A DNA stretch of 64,000 nt. Source: Gammaproteobacteria bacterium (GTDB taxonomy: Bacteria > Pseudomonadota > Gammaproteobacteria > Pseudomonadales > Azotimanducaceae). The position numbers and the translations under genes are program-made. The DNA lies in the NCBI GenBank assembly GCA_002690865.1, contig NZGG01000019.1, forward strand, positions 1-64,000, in the 5' to 3' direction. This document shows, in pieces, positions 7,098-15,801 of this stretch (within the stretch, counting starts at the first letter, position 1; each line of letters begins with the position of its first letter). The notes beneath the pieces were generated by a model, which saw only the letters and a program-made list of their open reading frames with translations, did not search any database and was not told the DNA's origin.

Positions 7098-9263
7098 TCA
7101 GTATAGTTGAAACTGACTCCCTGCAGTAACAACCCCGATCGCGGCAGCATCAGGGTAACCGGCGCGACGTAACTCAGACACACAAGTATCGGCCCTGTCA
7201 GCAGCGATACTGCCAATCAACCCCCCAGAAGTCTGGGGATCAAATAACAGCTCGAAGTTTGCATGCAAGGACTCGTTTATCCTTCCCGCAGCCCTTCGAT
7301 TACCATCGTGTAAGGTGCTTTTTATTCCCATGTCATAAAGTGTAGCAATGCTACCATCCAAAACAGGAATATTTCCCAATTGGATATCTACCCCACACTT
7401 CGAAGCCTGCATCATCTCGCCTAGATGGCCAGCTAAACCAAAACCTGTCACATCAGTACATGCTGTCACTCCATGCATTTGAAGAATCTCTAGAGCACGG
7501 TTATTTCTTTGCTTCATCGATCTAATTGCATTTTGGATCCAAGTACCGCGTGCTCTATACTGCATGTCGGCCGCGAAGAGAGTGCCTGTACCCAGAGGTT
7601 TCGTTAGAATGATCACTTGATCAGGTAACATTCCCGATTTCCTTAAAATCTCTTTGTCATCAACAATTCCATTAACGGCAAATCCTATAGACAAATCTGA
7701 CCCCTCCGTTGTATGGCCTCCAATCAGCTCGACATTATCGAGCTCTAGTTGATGTTTCGTGCCTGCTAGCAGTTGTCGAAGTATCGATTTAACAACAGGT
7801 GGCTTCCCAAACGGAACAGTCACCATTGCAAGGGCTGTTACTGGCATTCCACCCATTGCGTATATATCGCTAAGTGCATGAGTCACGGCGATTTGGGCAA
7901 AGACATAAGGGTCATCTACGAAACTTTTGAAATGATCCACAGAATGCAGCATCGTTTTACCCTCCGGGACCAAGTACTCTGACGCGTCATCACGCACCTC
8001 ATTACCAAGGTCATCCAGAACCTCTGAGAGAAGCTCGGCACTTACTTTCGACCCACAACCACCGCATTGCATTTGCTCATCAAATTCACCCAGCAATCCT
8101 TTCTCAGATTGACTTGGCATTTTTGGAAATTCACTGAAGCGAGATATAAATCTCCTGTCTATCCAGTCCTTGCATTTCCAAATGGATCTTCCCCCAAAAC
8201 TATATCCATTACGTGAGGCGATCGCATATCTGTTTCCGGTTGATATTAACGATAAAAATTCTCGCTGAGGTTTATAGACTGCCAATTCCTTGTTCAACAA
8301 AATATTGCGGATATTTCGTGTTAAAGGTGGTCCTTGCCTCACGGCAAAAACGCCGGCTTTCGGCCTTGGACTTTCTGTCATATGGGCGATATCACCTACC
8401 GCAAATATATTAGGGAAATTCTCAGTCTGCAAAGTTGGTTTAACTTTCACAAAACCGTCTCCAGTCAGCGATAAGCCAGAATTTTTCAGCCAAGGCTGAG
8501 CTGCTGAACCCGTTGCCCAAAAGATTGCATCGAGGGAAACACATTGATCTGACTCTGAGATAAGAACCTTGCCCTCAACGCATTTCACGCGAAAACCAGA
8601 ATGAATTTGAATATCACGCGCTCTAAATACTTTTTCAAAACACCTTTGGGTATTAATACTATATTTTGGAAGTAAAGAATGACCATCCGAAAATAAATGG
8701 AAAGCAATAGATTTCGCGTTGACAAAGGACATCTGATTAATTCGATTGTGCGCGGCAAGACATAGCTCAACTCCTCCAGCACCCGCACCTACAAAACCAA
8801 TACTCGATATATCTTCGCTCGACACTCGGTCAAGGAAAGTATCCCAGCGTGCCAGAAACTCATTTATTGGCTTCACCGGTATGACATTTTCTAGTGCGCC
8901 CCTAAGATTAAGAGATGGCGAACTACCGATATCAATAGAAAGCACATCATAGGAAAAGCTCGGTCGACCTTCAGGTCTGACCAGTTGTAAAATCGGATCA
9001 ATCGATTCCACATTAGCTTCTACATATCTTGCCCCTGCAAATCGACATAGTGGTACGAGATCAATATGTATCTCGTCCTCGCTATAGTCCCCCGCAATCA
9101 TTCCAGGCAACATTCCAGAATAAGCTGTTCTTGTGTTTGGACTAACTAGGGTGATCTGAAGCCCGGGGATTGGATGCATACCAAGCATACGCAAGACGAT
9201 TATGTGGCTATGACCTCCACCAACAAGTACTAATTCGCGTGCGATAGGTTCTGACTTATTCAT
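7098..9263 (-). CDS. selD: Fusion of FAD/NAD(P) oxidoreductase with selenide,water dikinase
   Basis: 721 residues. Residues 1 to about 390 are a two-dinucleotide-binding-domain flavoprotein of the NDH-2 / pyridine nucleotide-disulfide type: FAD motif LVGGGHSH near residue 13, second Rossmann motif GFVGAGAGGVE near 156, and NIFAVGDIAH near 286. Residues about 395-721 are SelD, making selenophosphate from selenide and ATP. The active site is CGGCGSK with Cys403 at the catalytic Cys/Sec position and Lys406; the second Cys of the usual C-G-C-K is Ser405. The phosphate-binding GGHTTEG segment (515-521) and the C-terminal DPQTSGG are intact. Such fusions are known; the flavoprotein may reduce the selenium substrate (inference). 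It lies beside selC, consistent with selenium use. Confidence 0.92.
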   Translation of the reverse strand: MNKSEPIARELVLVGGGHSHIIVLRMLGMHPIPGLQITLVSPNTRTAYSGMLPGMIAGDYSEDEIHIDLVPLCRFAGARYVEANVESIDPILQLVRPEGRPSFSYDVLSIDIGSSPSLNLRGALENVIPVKPINEFLARWDTFLDRVSSEDISSIGFVGAGAGGVELCLAAHNRINQMSFVNAKSIAFHLFSDGHSLLPKYSINTQRCFEKVFRARDIQIHSGFRVKCVEGKVLISESDQCVSLDAIFWATGSAAQPWLKNSGLSLTGDGFVKVKPTLQTENFPNIFAVGDIAHMTESPRPKAGVFAVRQGPPLTRNIRNILLNKELAVYKPQREFLSLISTGNRYAIASRNGYSFGGRSIWKCKDWIDRRFISRFSEFPKMPSQSEKGLLGEFDEQMQCGGCGSKVSAELLSEVLDDLGNEVRDDASEYLVPEGKTMLHSVDHFKSFVDDPYVFAQIAVTHALSDIYAMGGMPVTALAMVTVPFGKPPVVKSILRQLLAGTKHQLELDNVELIGGHTTEGSDLSIGFAVNGIVDDKEILRKSGMLPDQVIILTKPLGTGTLFAADMQYRARGTWIQNAIRSMKQRNNRALEILQMHGVTACTDVTGFGLAGHLGEMMQASKCGVDIQLGNIPVLDGSIATLYDMGIKSTLHDGNRRAAGRINESLHANFELLFDPQTSGGLIGSIAADRADTCVSELRRAGYPDAAAIGVVTAGSQFQLY

Positions 9264-9373
9264 TCGTTTTGGCGACGCGCAATGAGCTCTTGAAAATCAT
9301 AACGAAGGGCTTGATAACCGAAACGGTTATACTACTACCCCAGACCAATTCCTCCAATCAGGAAAGTTCTAAA

Positions 9374-10276
9374 ATGCCTAGCATGCATAGTAAAGACCGT
9401 CAGCATCGTGACCTTGAGTGGGCCTTGCATAGCACTCCGCTAGTGGGTGAGGGTACCCCAGCATTTATTTGGCCTAGCAGCACATGGTTTGCCAACCTTC
9501 CATCGCTGCCTCGTTCTTTGAATCTCCCAGCACCAAAATACCCAAATCACTTTAGATTGGGACATCACTTCGAACGCTTACTGGAATACTGGCTAAATCA
9601 TCAAAGATACTTCGATCTAATGGCAGCAAACCTTCAAATCAATCAAGATAAACGCACATTGGGAGAATTTGACTTTTTGGTTAAACATAAGGAAAAAGTT
9701 GCGCACTGGGAGACTGCAATAAAATTCTATCTTGTATATGGAGACAATGAGAATCCATTTCATTGGTTTGGGCCCAATCCAAAAGATTCTCTTGGGGACA
9801 AGTACACACACCTTATAAACCACCAACTGCCATTATCGGAACATCCTGACTCAATAAAACTTCTTAGCGAGATGAGTATTGAGGTAGACAGCGCCCTTTG
9901 CTTTATGAAAGGTCGTCTTTTCTACCCTTTTGAACAATTCTTTTTGGAAGAATTTTTACATCCATCAATCGTTAATCCGAATCATGGAAAGGGTTGGTGG
10001 TTAACAACGTCGGCCTTCACATTACACTTTGATAACACACGCCAATACAAACTGCTTGAAAAATCGTACTGGCTCGCTCCACTCGAGAAAGACATAAAGG
10101 GGGAGAGTCTCGACAGCATCTCCAAAAGGATTACCGGCCCAAAGGCACAGACCGCTAGTTTAATAGCGGTTCTAGACGACGATGATAAGGAGCTATCTCG
10201 GGGATTTGTGGTAAACGAAAATTGGATTAATCTTGCAAGCTCGAAATCTTTACACCGCGATAAATTGCAACGCTAG
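9374..10276 (+). CDS. DUF1853 family protein
   Basis: I place the start at ATG 9374, eight bases after AGGAAAG; the frame is open from a TTG at 9269. This gives 300 residues. Conserved family features are the opening RDLEWALHSTPLV, FRLGHHFERLLEYWL, the acidic GEFDFLV and HWETAIKFYL segments, and the late KGWW. The E-D...HWE pattern resembles a PD-(D/E)XK nuclease-like core, but no function is established. It is divergent from the SelD fusion gene and converges with the ABC gene, their stop codons overlapping by 4 bp. The domain assignment is by recognition only. Confidence 0.85.
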   Translation: MPSMHSKDRQHRDLEWALHSTPLVGEGTPAFIWPSSTWFANLPSLPRSLNLPAPKYPNHFRLGHHFERLLEYWLNHQRYFDLMAANLQINQDKRTLGEFDFLVKHKEKVAHWETAIKFYLVYGDNENPFHWFGPNPKDSLGDKYTHLINHQLPLSEHPDSIKLLSEMSIEVDSALCFMKGRLFYPFEQFFLEEFLHPSIVNPNHGKGWWLTTSAFTLHFDNTRQYKLLEKSYWLAPLEKDIKGESLDSISKRITGPKAQTASLIAVLDDDDKELSRGFVVNENWINLASSKSLHRDKLQR

Positions 10277-12153
10277 AGCTGGTTGCCATCATCATCTAAG
10301 GTAACGTCTTGGAACTGAAGCTCATGGAGTGTGTAATAAAGTCCCTTAAGCGATATGAGCTCTTCGTGATTTCCAAGTTCTTTTACGATTCCGTTATGAA
10401 GGACTAATATTTTATTTGCCTCTTGGATAGTTTGAAGTCGATGTGCTATCAAAATCGATGTCCGATCCTGCATTAAATTATGTAGGCCCTCCTGAATAAG
10501 CAGTTCGGTTTCAGTGTCAATACTCGCTGTCGCTTCATCCAGGATTAATATTTCTGGATCCGCAGCAAGCACACGAGCGAATGCCAACAACTGTCTTTGC
10601 CCTTGAGAAAGATTAGCGCCGCGTTCAACGAGAGACGTATCGTACCCATGAGGCAACTCAGAAATAAAAAGGTCAGCATTTACAACTTTTGCCGCCTCAA
10701 TAGCGCGCTCTCTCGATATGGCCGGGCTGCCTAAAATAATATTATCTAGAATACTCCCCGAAAAAATATGGAAATCCTGAAGTACTACCCCTATCCGTGA
10801 CCGCACGTCATGGCTAAGAAGATCATTAATATCAATATCGTCCAAAAAAATCATCCCACGTGGGAAGTCATAGAAACGCCCCAAAAGTCTTATCATCGTG
10901 CTCTTTCCGGATCCTGTGGGACCTACAATCGCAAGCTTTTCTCCAGGCTCAATCACTACCGATACATCATCCAGTATTTTTACGTCTTCGCTATATCCGA
11001 AGCTTAAGTGCCTGAACTCCACTTTACCTCGGAGCCTGCCCGACAATTTACGAGGTTCTTTAGGTTCATGAATCTGCTCATCCCAATCAAGCGCCTGAAA
11101 AATTCGCTCACCGCTCGCCATCGCCCTAAAGAGCACGTTCAACTGCTCGCCAAGCGTTACGACTGGGGTAAAAAGCATATTCATGAACCGCGTAAATAAA
11201 ATTACGCCGCCAAGAGTCATCTCATCTTGGACAACCTCACCGCCACCGTACCAAATGATAATCCCGAGACCAATCGAAGCTAATGAATCATTGAAAGCCG
11301 AATAAATGGTATTAAGATTTATTGACCGAAATTCAAATCGTCGATTATTCTTATTGATATCAGTGTAAATTTCGAGATTCTTTTCCTCACGCTGACTAAG
11401 TTGCACAACCTGCATTCCAGAGAGATTTTCCTGCAGGTTTTGATTAAGAGCAGAAACACTGTTACGTACCAGTCGAAAAACCTCTCTTGATGCCTCCCGA
11501 AAAAAGTATGTCGAGACTCCAACAACGGGCACGAGCATAAGAAGGACAAGGGTCAATTTTACGCTAGTGGAAAACATTATAACGAGAGCAACAATGAACG
11601 GAACAAACTCTCCTACGAGACTGCCCATACCGCGAAGCATCTCGTAGAGAGCCTCTACATCATTGGTAATGCGCGTCATGACCCGACCAACAGCAACCTT
11701 GTCATAAAACGAACTAGGTCTTGTTTCCATGTGCGCAAAAAGATCCCTTCGAAGATCTCTTAACGCCTTCACAATTGACCCGATTAATGTCATTCGATGC
11801 GCATGACCTGCGAAAGTGAAAAAAATCATCACGAAAAAAAATATTAAACCTGCGGCAAAAATAGGCTCAATATTTAATTGTTTTTCAACCCACTGGGTTG
11901 CCTCGATCATATATAGATCTGGCATGGGACTTTCAATATCACCGACTATAATGTAATCCACTAAAACTCTGGAAATCATAATCTCCATAATTACAGTCAA
12001 ATAGCTGGCAATCAGAATCAGTATTAGGCTTATGAAAAGCATAATACGATAAGGCTGCAGCCAATTTATTATCCTGCCAAAAAGTTGAAGATTTAGTACT
12101 GCACCCGACAACTCAGAATCAAAAGTAGAGTGATCTCTATTAAGAGGGCTCAT
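10273..12153 (-). CDS. ABC exporter half-transporter, second subunit (MdlB/SmdB-like)
   Basis: 626 residues. A six-helix exporter membrane domain covers about residues 30-350, followed by a nucleotide-binding domain. Walker A is GPTGSGKS (411-418), the signature is LSQGQ (515-519, a variant of LSGGQ), and Walker B with catalytic Glu is LILDEA (536-541). The switch His lies in IAHRL. The start overlaps the preceding gene's stop by 4 bp, so the two are translationally coupled and almost certainly form a heterodimer like E. coli MdlA-MdlB. The substrate is probably a hydrophobic compound or drug, but cannot be read from the sequence. Confidence 0.88.
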   Translation of the reverse strand: MSPLNRDHSTFDSELSGAVLNLQLFGRIINWLQPYRIMLFISLILILIASYLTVIMEIMISRVLVDYIIVGDIESPMPDLYMIEATQWVEKQLNIEPIFAAGLIFFFVMIFFTFAGHAHRMTLIGSIVKALRDLRRDLFAHMETRPSSFYDKVAVGRVMTRITNDVEALYEMLRGMGSLVGEFVPFIVALVIMFSTSVKLTLVLLMLVPVVGVSTYFFREASREVFRLVRNSVSALNQNLQENLSGMQVVQLSQREEKNLEIYTDINKNNRRFEFRSINLNTIYSAFNDSLASIGLGIIIWYGGGEVVQDEMTLGGVILFTRFMNMLFTPVVTLGEQLNVLFRAMASGERIFQALDWDEQIHEPKEPRKLSGRLRGKVEFRHLSFGYSEDVKILDDVSVVIEPGEKLAIVGPTGSGKSTMIRLLGRFYDFPRGMIFLDDIDINDLLSHDVRSRIGVVLQDFHIFSGSILDNIILGSPAISRERAIEAAKVVNADLFISELPHGYDTSLVERGANLSQGQRQLLAFARVLAADPEILILDEATASIDTETELLIQEGLHNLMQDRTSILIAHRLQTIQEANKILVLHNGIVKELGNHEELISLKGLYYTLHELQFQDVTLDDDGNQL

Positions 12154-13916
12154 ATGGATTCCGCCTGTTTTTTTCCACCAAAGGTCTGCGCCCGTTCAAG
12201 ATCCGCATAAATACCGTTTAAACGCAAGAGTTCTTCATGGGTGCCCTCCTCTACAATTTCACCCTCCTCAAGAACAACAATACGATCAGCATGACGAAGG
12301 GTTGATACCCTATGTGATACCAATATTGTGGTCTTACCATGACGCATATCTTTCAAACGACCGAGAATATGTTCCTCTGTTTCGGTATCTACGCTGCTAA
12401 AACAATCATCTAATATCAAAACAGATGCATTACGAATAAGTCCTCGTGCAAGAGTTGTGCGTTGTTTTTCTCCACCAGAAAGCGTGACCCCGCGCTCGCC
12501 AACTACGGTGTCCATTTGTGCGGGGAATTCCTCAATTGAATTCCTTAAGGCAGCAGAGTCGGCAGAAGCCCATATAAGATCAAGATGCCTACTCGGATCA
12601 TCGTAACTAATATTATTTTTTAGCGGCTCACCGAATAAAAATGGATCCTGAAGCACCTGTGCCACCTGTGAACGTAACTGCACTAGCGGGTAATCTTTCA
12701 CATCGTGGCCATCGAGAAACACCTTTCCGGTTGGGGTATCGACCATCCGAGTAAACTGTTTCAGAAGGGTCGATTTGCCCGAACCGATGCGGCCCACAAT
12801 CGCAATAGATTCTCCCGCAGTTATGTGGAAATTTATATCAATAAGAGCGGCCCTCGCTGCTTCAGGATACGTAAACGACAAATTGCGTAATTCAAACTCA
12901 CCACGAATCTTCAGAGGCACAATCGATGAAGGCAAATCTTTTATTTCAGGCTCCGCATCAAAAATTTCAAACAAGCGGCGAGCAGAGACCGCCGCTCGTT
13001 GCACCGTTGTGATGAACCAACCCGCCATGCGGATAGGCTGAAGCAGCATATTTAAACAGGTAAAGAAAAATACGAGGTCGCCAACGGTTATCTCGCCATT
13101 AAGCACCAGGTTCCCACCGTACATTAGGATCACCAATTGAGCTATAGAAGCAAAAAAAGGCGTCCATGCTCCCATCAAAGAGGTAATTCTAGATTGTTCA
13201 TAAAATGCGTTGGCATAGTCCTCATTGGTACCAGAAAAGCGTTTAATCTCCTGGAACTCTTGAGCCTGTGCCTGCACAGTGCGGATGCCAGAGAGATTCT
13301 CTTGAGTGTGCTGCGAAAGTGCAGATAATTTTCCCTGTACCGCTCTAGAGCTTCGGGCCATAGCGCCAGACATCCAGTAGCCATAAATAAACACAATGGG
13401 TAAAAGTGGAAGAATAAGAATTGTTAAAGGCGGTGATTTAATCAGCATTGCAGTAAGACCAAACAATGGGGCATAAATCATTATTACGATATGAACCATT
13501 CCAGAAGAGATTAATCTTTCGGTCAGATTAATGTCTTGTATAGCTCTAGTCATTATATCGCCGACCCCAATTTTCGCAAAAAACTGGCTACCCTGACACT
13601 GAACACTAGAATAAACTTTTTGTCGCAAATCAAATGCCACGAACATACCCGCTCGACGAATAGCTCTGCGAGCATGTACCACGAAGAAAAAACGCATCAC
13701 CACACAGAGAATAATGACTAAAGCAATTTGCATAAGTGTGTAAGGGATGGTCGGCAGGCCCTTATTTATCAAACTGTTTATAGCATCGATACCCATTGCT
13801 ACCATGTAATAACTGGCAATCTCAAAAAATCGTGCAACAAAAAAACTCGCAAAGCCCGACCCAACGAGCCACTTATAAGGAGCGATAATAGGTATTAATC
13901 GTTTTAACGAATTCAA
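12150..13916 (-). CDS. ABC exporter half-transporter, first subunit (MdlA/SmdA-like)
   Basis: 588 residues with N-terminal exporter membrane domain (about 15-320) and ATPase domain. Walker A is GRIGSGKS (375-382) and the signature is LSGGE (479-483). Walker B is VLILDD, in which the catalytic Glu is replaced by Asp504, as in MdlA-type subunits with one degenerate ATP site. Combined with the partner's intact Walker B, this predicts one consensus and one degenerate site in the dimer. It is the first gene of the pair; the upstream 13917-14075 gap should hold the promoter, though the class III aminotransferase reads the same way from further upstream. Confidence 0.88.
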   Translation of the reverse strand: MNSLKRLIPIIAPYKWLVGSGFASFFVARFFEIASYYMVAMGIDAINSLINKGLPTIPYTLMQIALVIILCVVMRFFFVVHARRAIRRAGMFVAFDLRQKVYSSVQCQGSQFFAKIGVGDIMTRAIQDINLTERLISSGMVHIVIMIYAPLFGLTAMLIKSPPLTILILPLLPIVFIYGYWMSGAMARSSRAVQGKLSALSQHTQENLSGIRTVQAQAQEFQEIKRFSGTNEDYANAFYEQSRITSLMGAWTPFFASIAQLVILMYGGNLVLNGEITVGDLVFFFTCLNMLLQPIRMAGWFITTVQRAAVSARRLFEIFDAEPEIKDLPSSIVPLKIRGEFELRNLSFTYPEAARAALIDINFHITAGESIAIVGRIGSGKSTLLKQFTRMVDTPTGKVFLDGHDVKDYPLVQLRSQVAQVLQDPFLFGEPLKNNISYDDPSRHLDLIWASADSAALRNSIEEFPAQMDTVVGERGVTLSGGEKQRTTLARGLIRNASVLILDDCFSSVDTETEEHILGRLKDMRHGKTTILVSHRVSTLRHADRIVVLEEGEIVEEGTHEELLRLNGIYADLERAQTFGGKKQAESI

Positions 13917-14075
13917 AATTCAAATTCCAATTTTACAACAGGTCAGGAAAAACAAAGAACTGCTGGAGATATAGCGGAGAAATAATACTTTGATTATCTC
14001 ATAAAATGCCGCGTAACGCAGACACTTAGAGAATAGCAACTTTTGCTTCTCTACAAAAAATGGCGCGCCTTCAAT

Positions 14076-15380
14076 CTAGGTACTAAGAACATCTCCAAGA
14101 ACATTTATGACGAGATCTATTTCTGCTTCCGTTGCAATAAACGGTATGCCCAGCTGCAGGGTATCCCCGCTATATCTGACGTAAAAACCTTTATCCCAAC
14201 AGGCTAGGGCCACTTCCATTGGCCGTCGTGTTGGTTCACCGGCATAAGGATCAAGCGTAATTCCCGCGGCAAACCCGTAGTTACGAATATCGTTAACATA
14301 AGGCATCCCCTTTAGTTGATGCACCTTAGTTTCAAATATAGGCGAGAGGTTCCTTACCCTATCTATCAAACCCTCCCTTTCAAGGATATCTAATGATGCC
14401 ATAGCAGCCGCACAGGCTACCGGGTGGCTAGAGTAGGTATACCCGTGTGGTAGTTCGATATTATATTCAGCACCCCCTGTTTCCATGAACGCATCATAGA
14501 TTGCGTCTGTCACAATTACAGCACCGAGGGGAAATGCTCCGTTAGTGATTTGCTTGGCAACATTCAATATGTCAGGAACGACACCGAAGGCAGAGGCAGC
14601 AAACCAATCGCCAATCCTTCCAAATGCCGTAATAACCTCATCAAAGATAAGCAGAACATTATGTTTATCACAAATTTGACGCAGCCTGGAGAGATAGCCA
14701 CTCGGAGGCACTATAACCCCAGCAGAACCTGCTATAGGCTCCACGATGACGGCGGCCACATTAGTGGCATCATGCAACATAATAAGGTCTTCTAGTTCAT
14801 TTGCTAATTCTGCTCCGGATTGAGGCAGACCTCGCGTGAATTCATTACCTGGTAGCATCGTGTGGTTGAGATGGTCTGAGTCTACTCCTTGCCCCCAGAG
14901 CTTTTTATTTGCCGGAATGCCGCCAAAACTAATTCCGCCCCAACTGGCACCATGATAGCCCTTAACACGGCCGATAATTTTAGTCTTCGAAGGGCACCCC
15001 ACCTGACGCCAGTAGGCTCTAGCAATTTTCGTTGCGGTATCAGTACACTCAGAGCCTGAATTTGTAAAGAAGACATGGTTAAGAGCGTCCGGAGCGATAT
15101 CAGCAAGTCTTTCAGCCAAAGAAAATGCCAAAGGGTGGCCAAATTGGAAGGCTGGAGAATAATCCAAAGTATCAAGCTGGCCTGCCACAGCATCTCTAAT
15201 TTCTACCCGACAATGACCTGCCCCTGTCGTCCATAAGCCAGAGAGGCTATCGAAAACTTTTCGACCATCTTTTGTCAGGTAGTAAGCTCCCTCAGCACCT
15301 ACTATCATTCTCGGCTTCGCCTTGAATTGACGATTGGCGGTATAAGGCATCCAAAATGCTTCTAGTCGAGATTTATCCAC
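14076..15380 (-). CDS. Class III PLP aminotransferase (omega-amino acid:pyruvate type)
   Basis: 434 residues matching beta-alanine:pyruvate/omega-amino acid transaminases. The opening FWMPYTANRQFK is characteristic of that subgroup. The cofactor-phosphate segment is NSGSECTDTA (107-116), the PLP-stacking and PLP-contacting segment LLIFDEVITAFGR (243-255), and the Schiff-base Lys276 lies in VAKQITNGAFPLG. It transfers an omega or alpha amino group to pyruvate or a keto acid in the cytoplasm; the exact donor is unknown. It stands alone, 159 bp upstream of the ABC pair, and its own upstream region is divergent to the nrdJ leader. No clear terminator was found after it. Confidence 0.85.
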   Translation of the reverse strand: MDKSRLEAFWMPYTANRQFKAKPRMIVGAEGAYYLTKDGRKVFDSLSGLWTTGAGHCRVEIRDAVAGQLDTLDYSPAFQFGHPLAFSLAERLADIAPDALNHVFFTNSGSECTDTATKIARAYWRQVGCPSKTKIIGRVKGYHGASWGGISFGGIPANKKLWGQGVDSDHLNHTMLPGNEFTRGLPQSGAELANELEDLIMLHDATNVAAVIVEPIAGSAGVIVPPSGYLSRLRQICDKHNVLLIFDEVITAFGRIGDWFAASAFGVVPDILNVAKQITNGAFPLGAVIVTDAIYDAFMETGGAEYNIELPHGYTYSSHPVACAAAMASLDILEREGLIDRVRNLSPIFETKVHQLKGMPYVNDIRNYGFAAGITLDPYAGEPTRRPMEVALACWDKGFYVRYSGDTLQLGIPFIATEAEIDLVINVLGDVLST

Positions 15381-15801
15381 TATTTTCTCCCTGCTGACCG
15401 ACTTCTTGTAAGTATGGATTATGTTTAGTCATGTACGATTCTTGTATTTCGTCATAACTACCGCGATACCCTGAAAACTGATTCTAATAGATTGGCTCCA
15501 ATAAAACCCGGACGTAATAATCTGACCGACTAGATTTGCAACAAAATTGCACAACCTGACCCCTCCTCTACAGCGAAGCATTATTTAAGATCAGAACAAT
15601 GCAACAACATCTTGTGTTTAGAAATACCATTAGGCACAATATCTTGGTGTCAGATTAGGTCATGCCTTTTTAGGCTGTGAGGAGACTCCAGCTGTTTGCT
15701 AATAAGGGAAACAGCTCGGAAGTCAGGTCTGAAAGACTCAGGGCGTAGCGTGAAAGACTGCTGAGCCATCAAAACTAATACTTAGATAAGCTAGGAAAAA
15801 A
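15381..15801. other. 421-bp intergenic region between aminotransferase and nrdJa
   Basis: This divergent intergenic region must carry promoters for both flanking genes. Its right part (about 15671-15770) is a structured leader described separately. The left part shows nothing that I can name, and no open frame of convincing quality. Confidence 0.6.
15671..15770 (+). promoter_or_regulatory. Structured 5' leader of nrdJa, candidate riboswitch
   Basis: The 130 bases before nrdJa hold several helices. A perfect 8-bp stem AGCTGTTT/AAACAGCT (15690-15697 with 15709-15716) encloses gctaataaggg. A long-range CTCAG/CTGAG pair (15737-15741 with 15761-15765) follows, plus a small hairpin GTCT-gaa-AGAC within 15727-15737. 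GAAAGACT occurs twice. The gene uses adenosylcobalamin, so a cobalamin-type or the reported nrdJ-motif RNA is plausible, and taataagggaa resembles the TAATAGGGAA of cobalamin riboswitches. However, a canonical B12 box is not seen, so the class is undecided. Confidence 0.5.

Noticed and set aside
7098..9263. Selenocysteine in SelD itself
   Set aside because: The catalytic position is an encoded Cys (Cys403); there is no in-frame UGA.
14028..14052. Hairpin AGAGAA...TTCTCT as terminator after the aminotransferase gene
   Set aside because: The A-run lies on the wrong side for a minus-strand terminator and no T-run follows on the plus strand.
15661..15801. A standard cobalamin riboswitch
   Set aside because: The characteristic B12 box could not be aligned; only the taataagggaa block fits, so I record a candidate structured leader rather than this named class.
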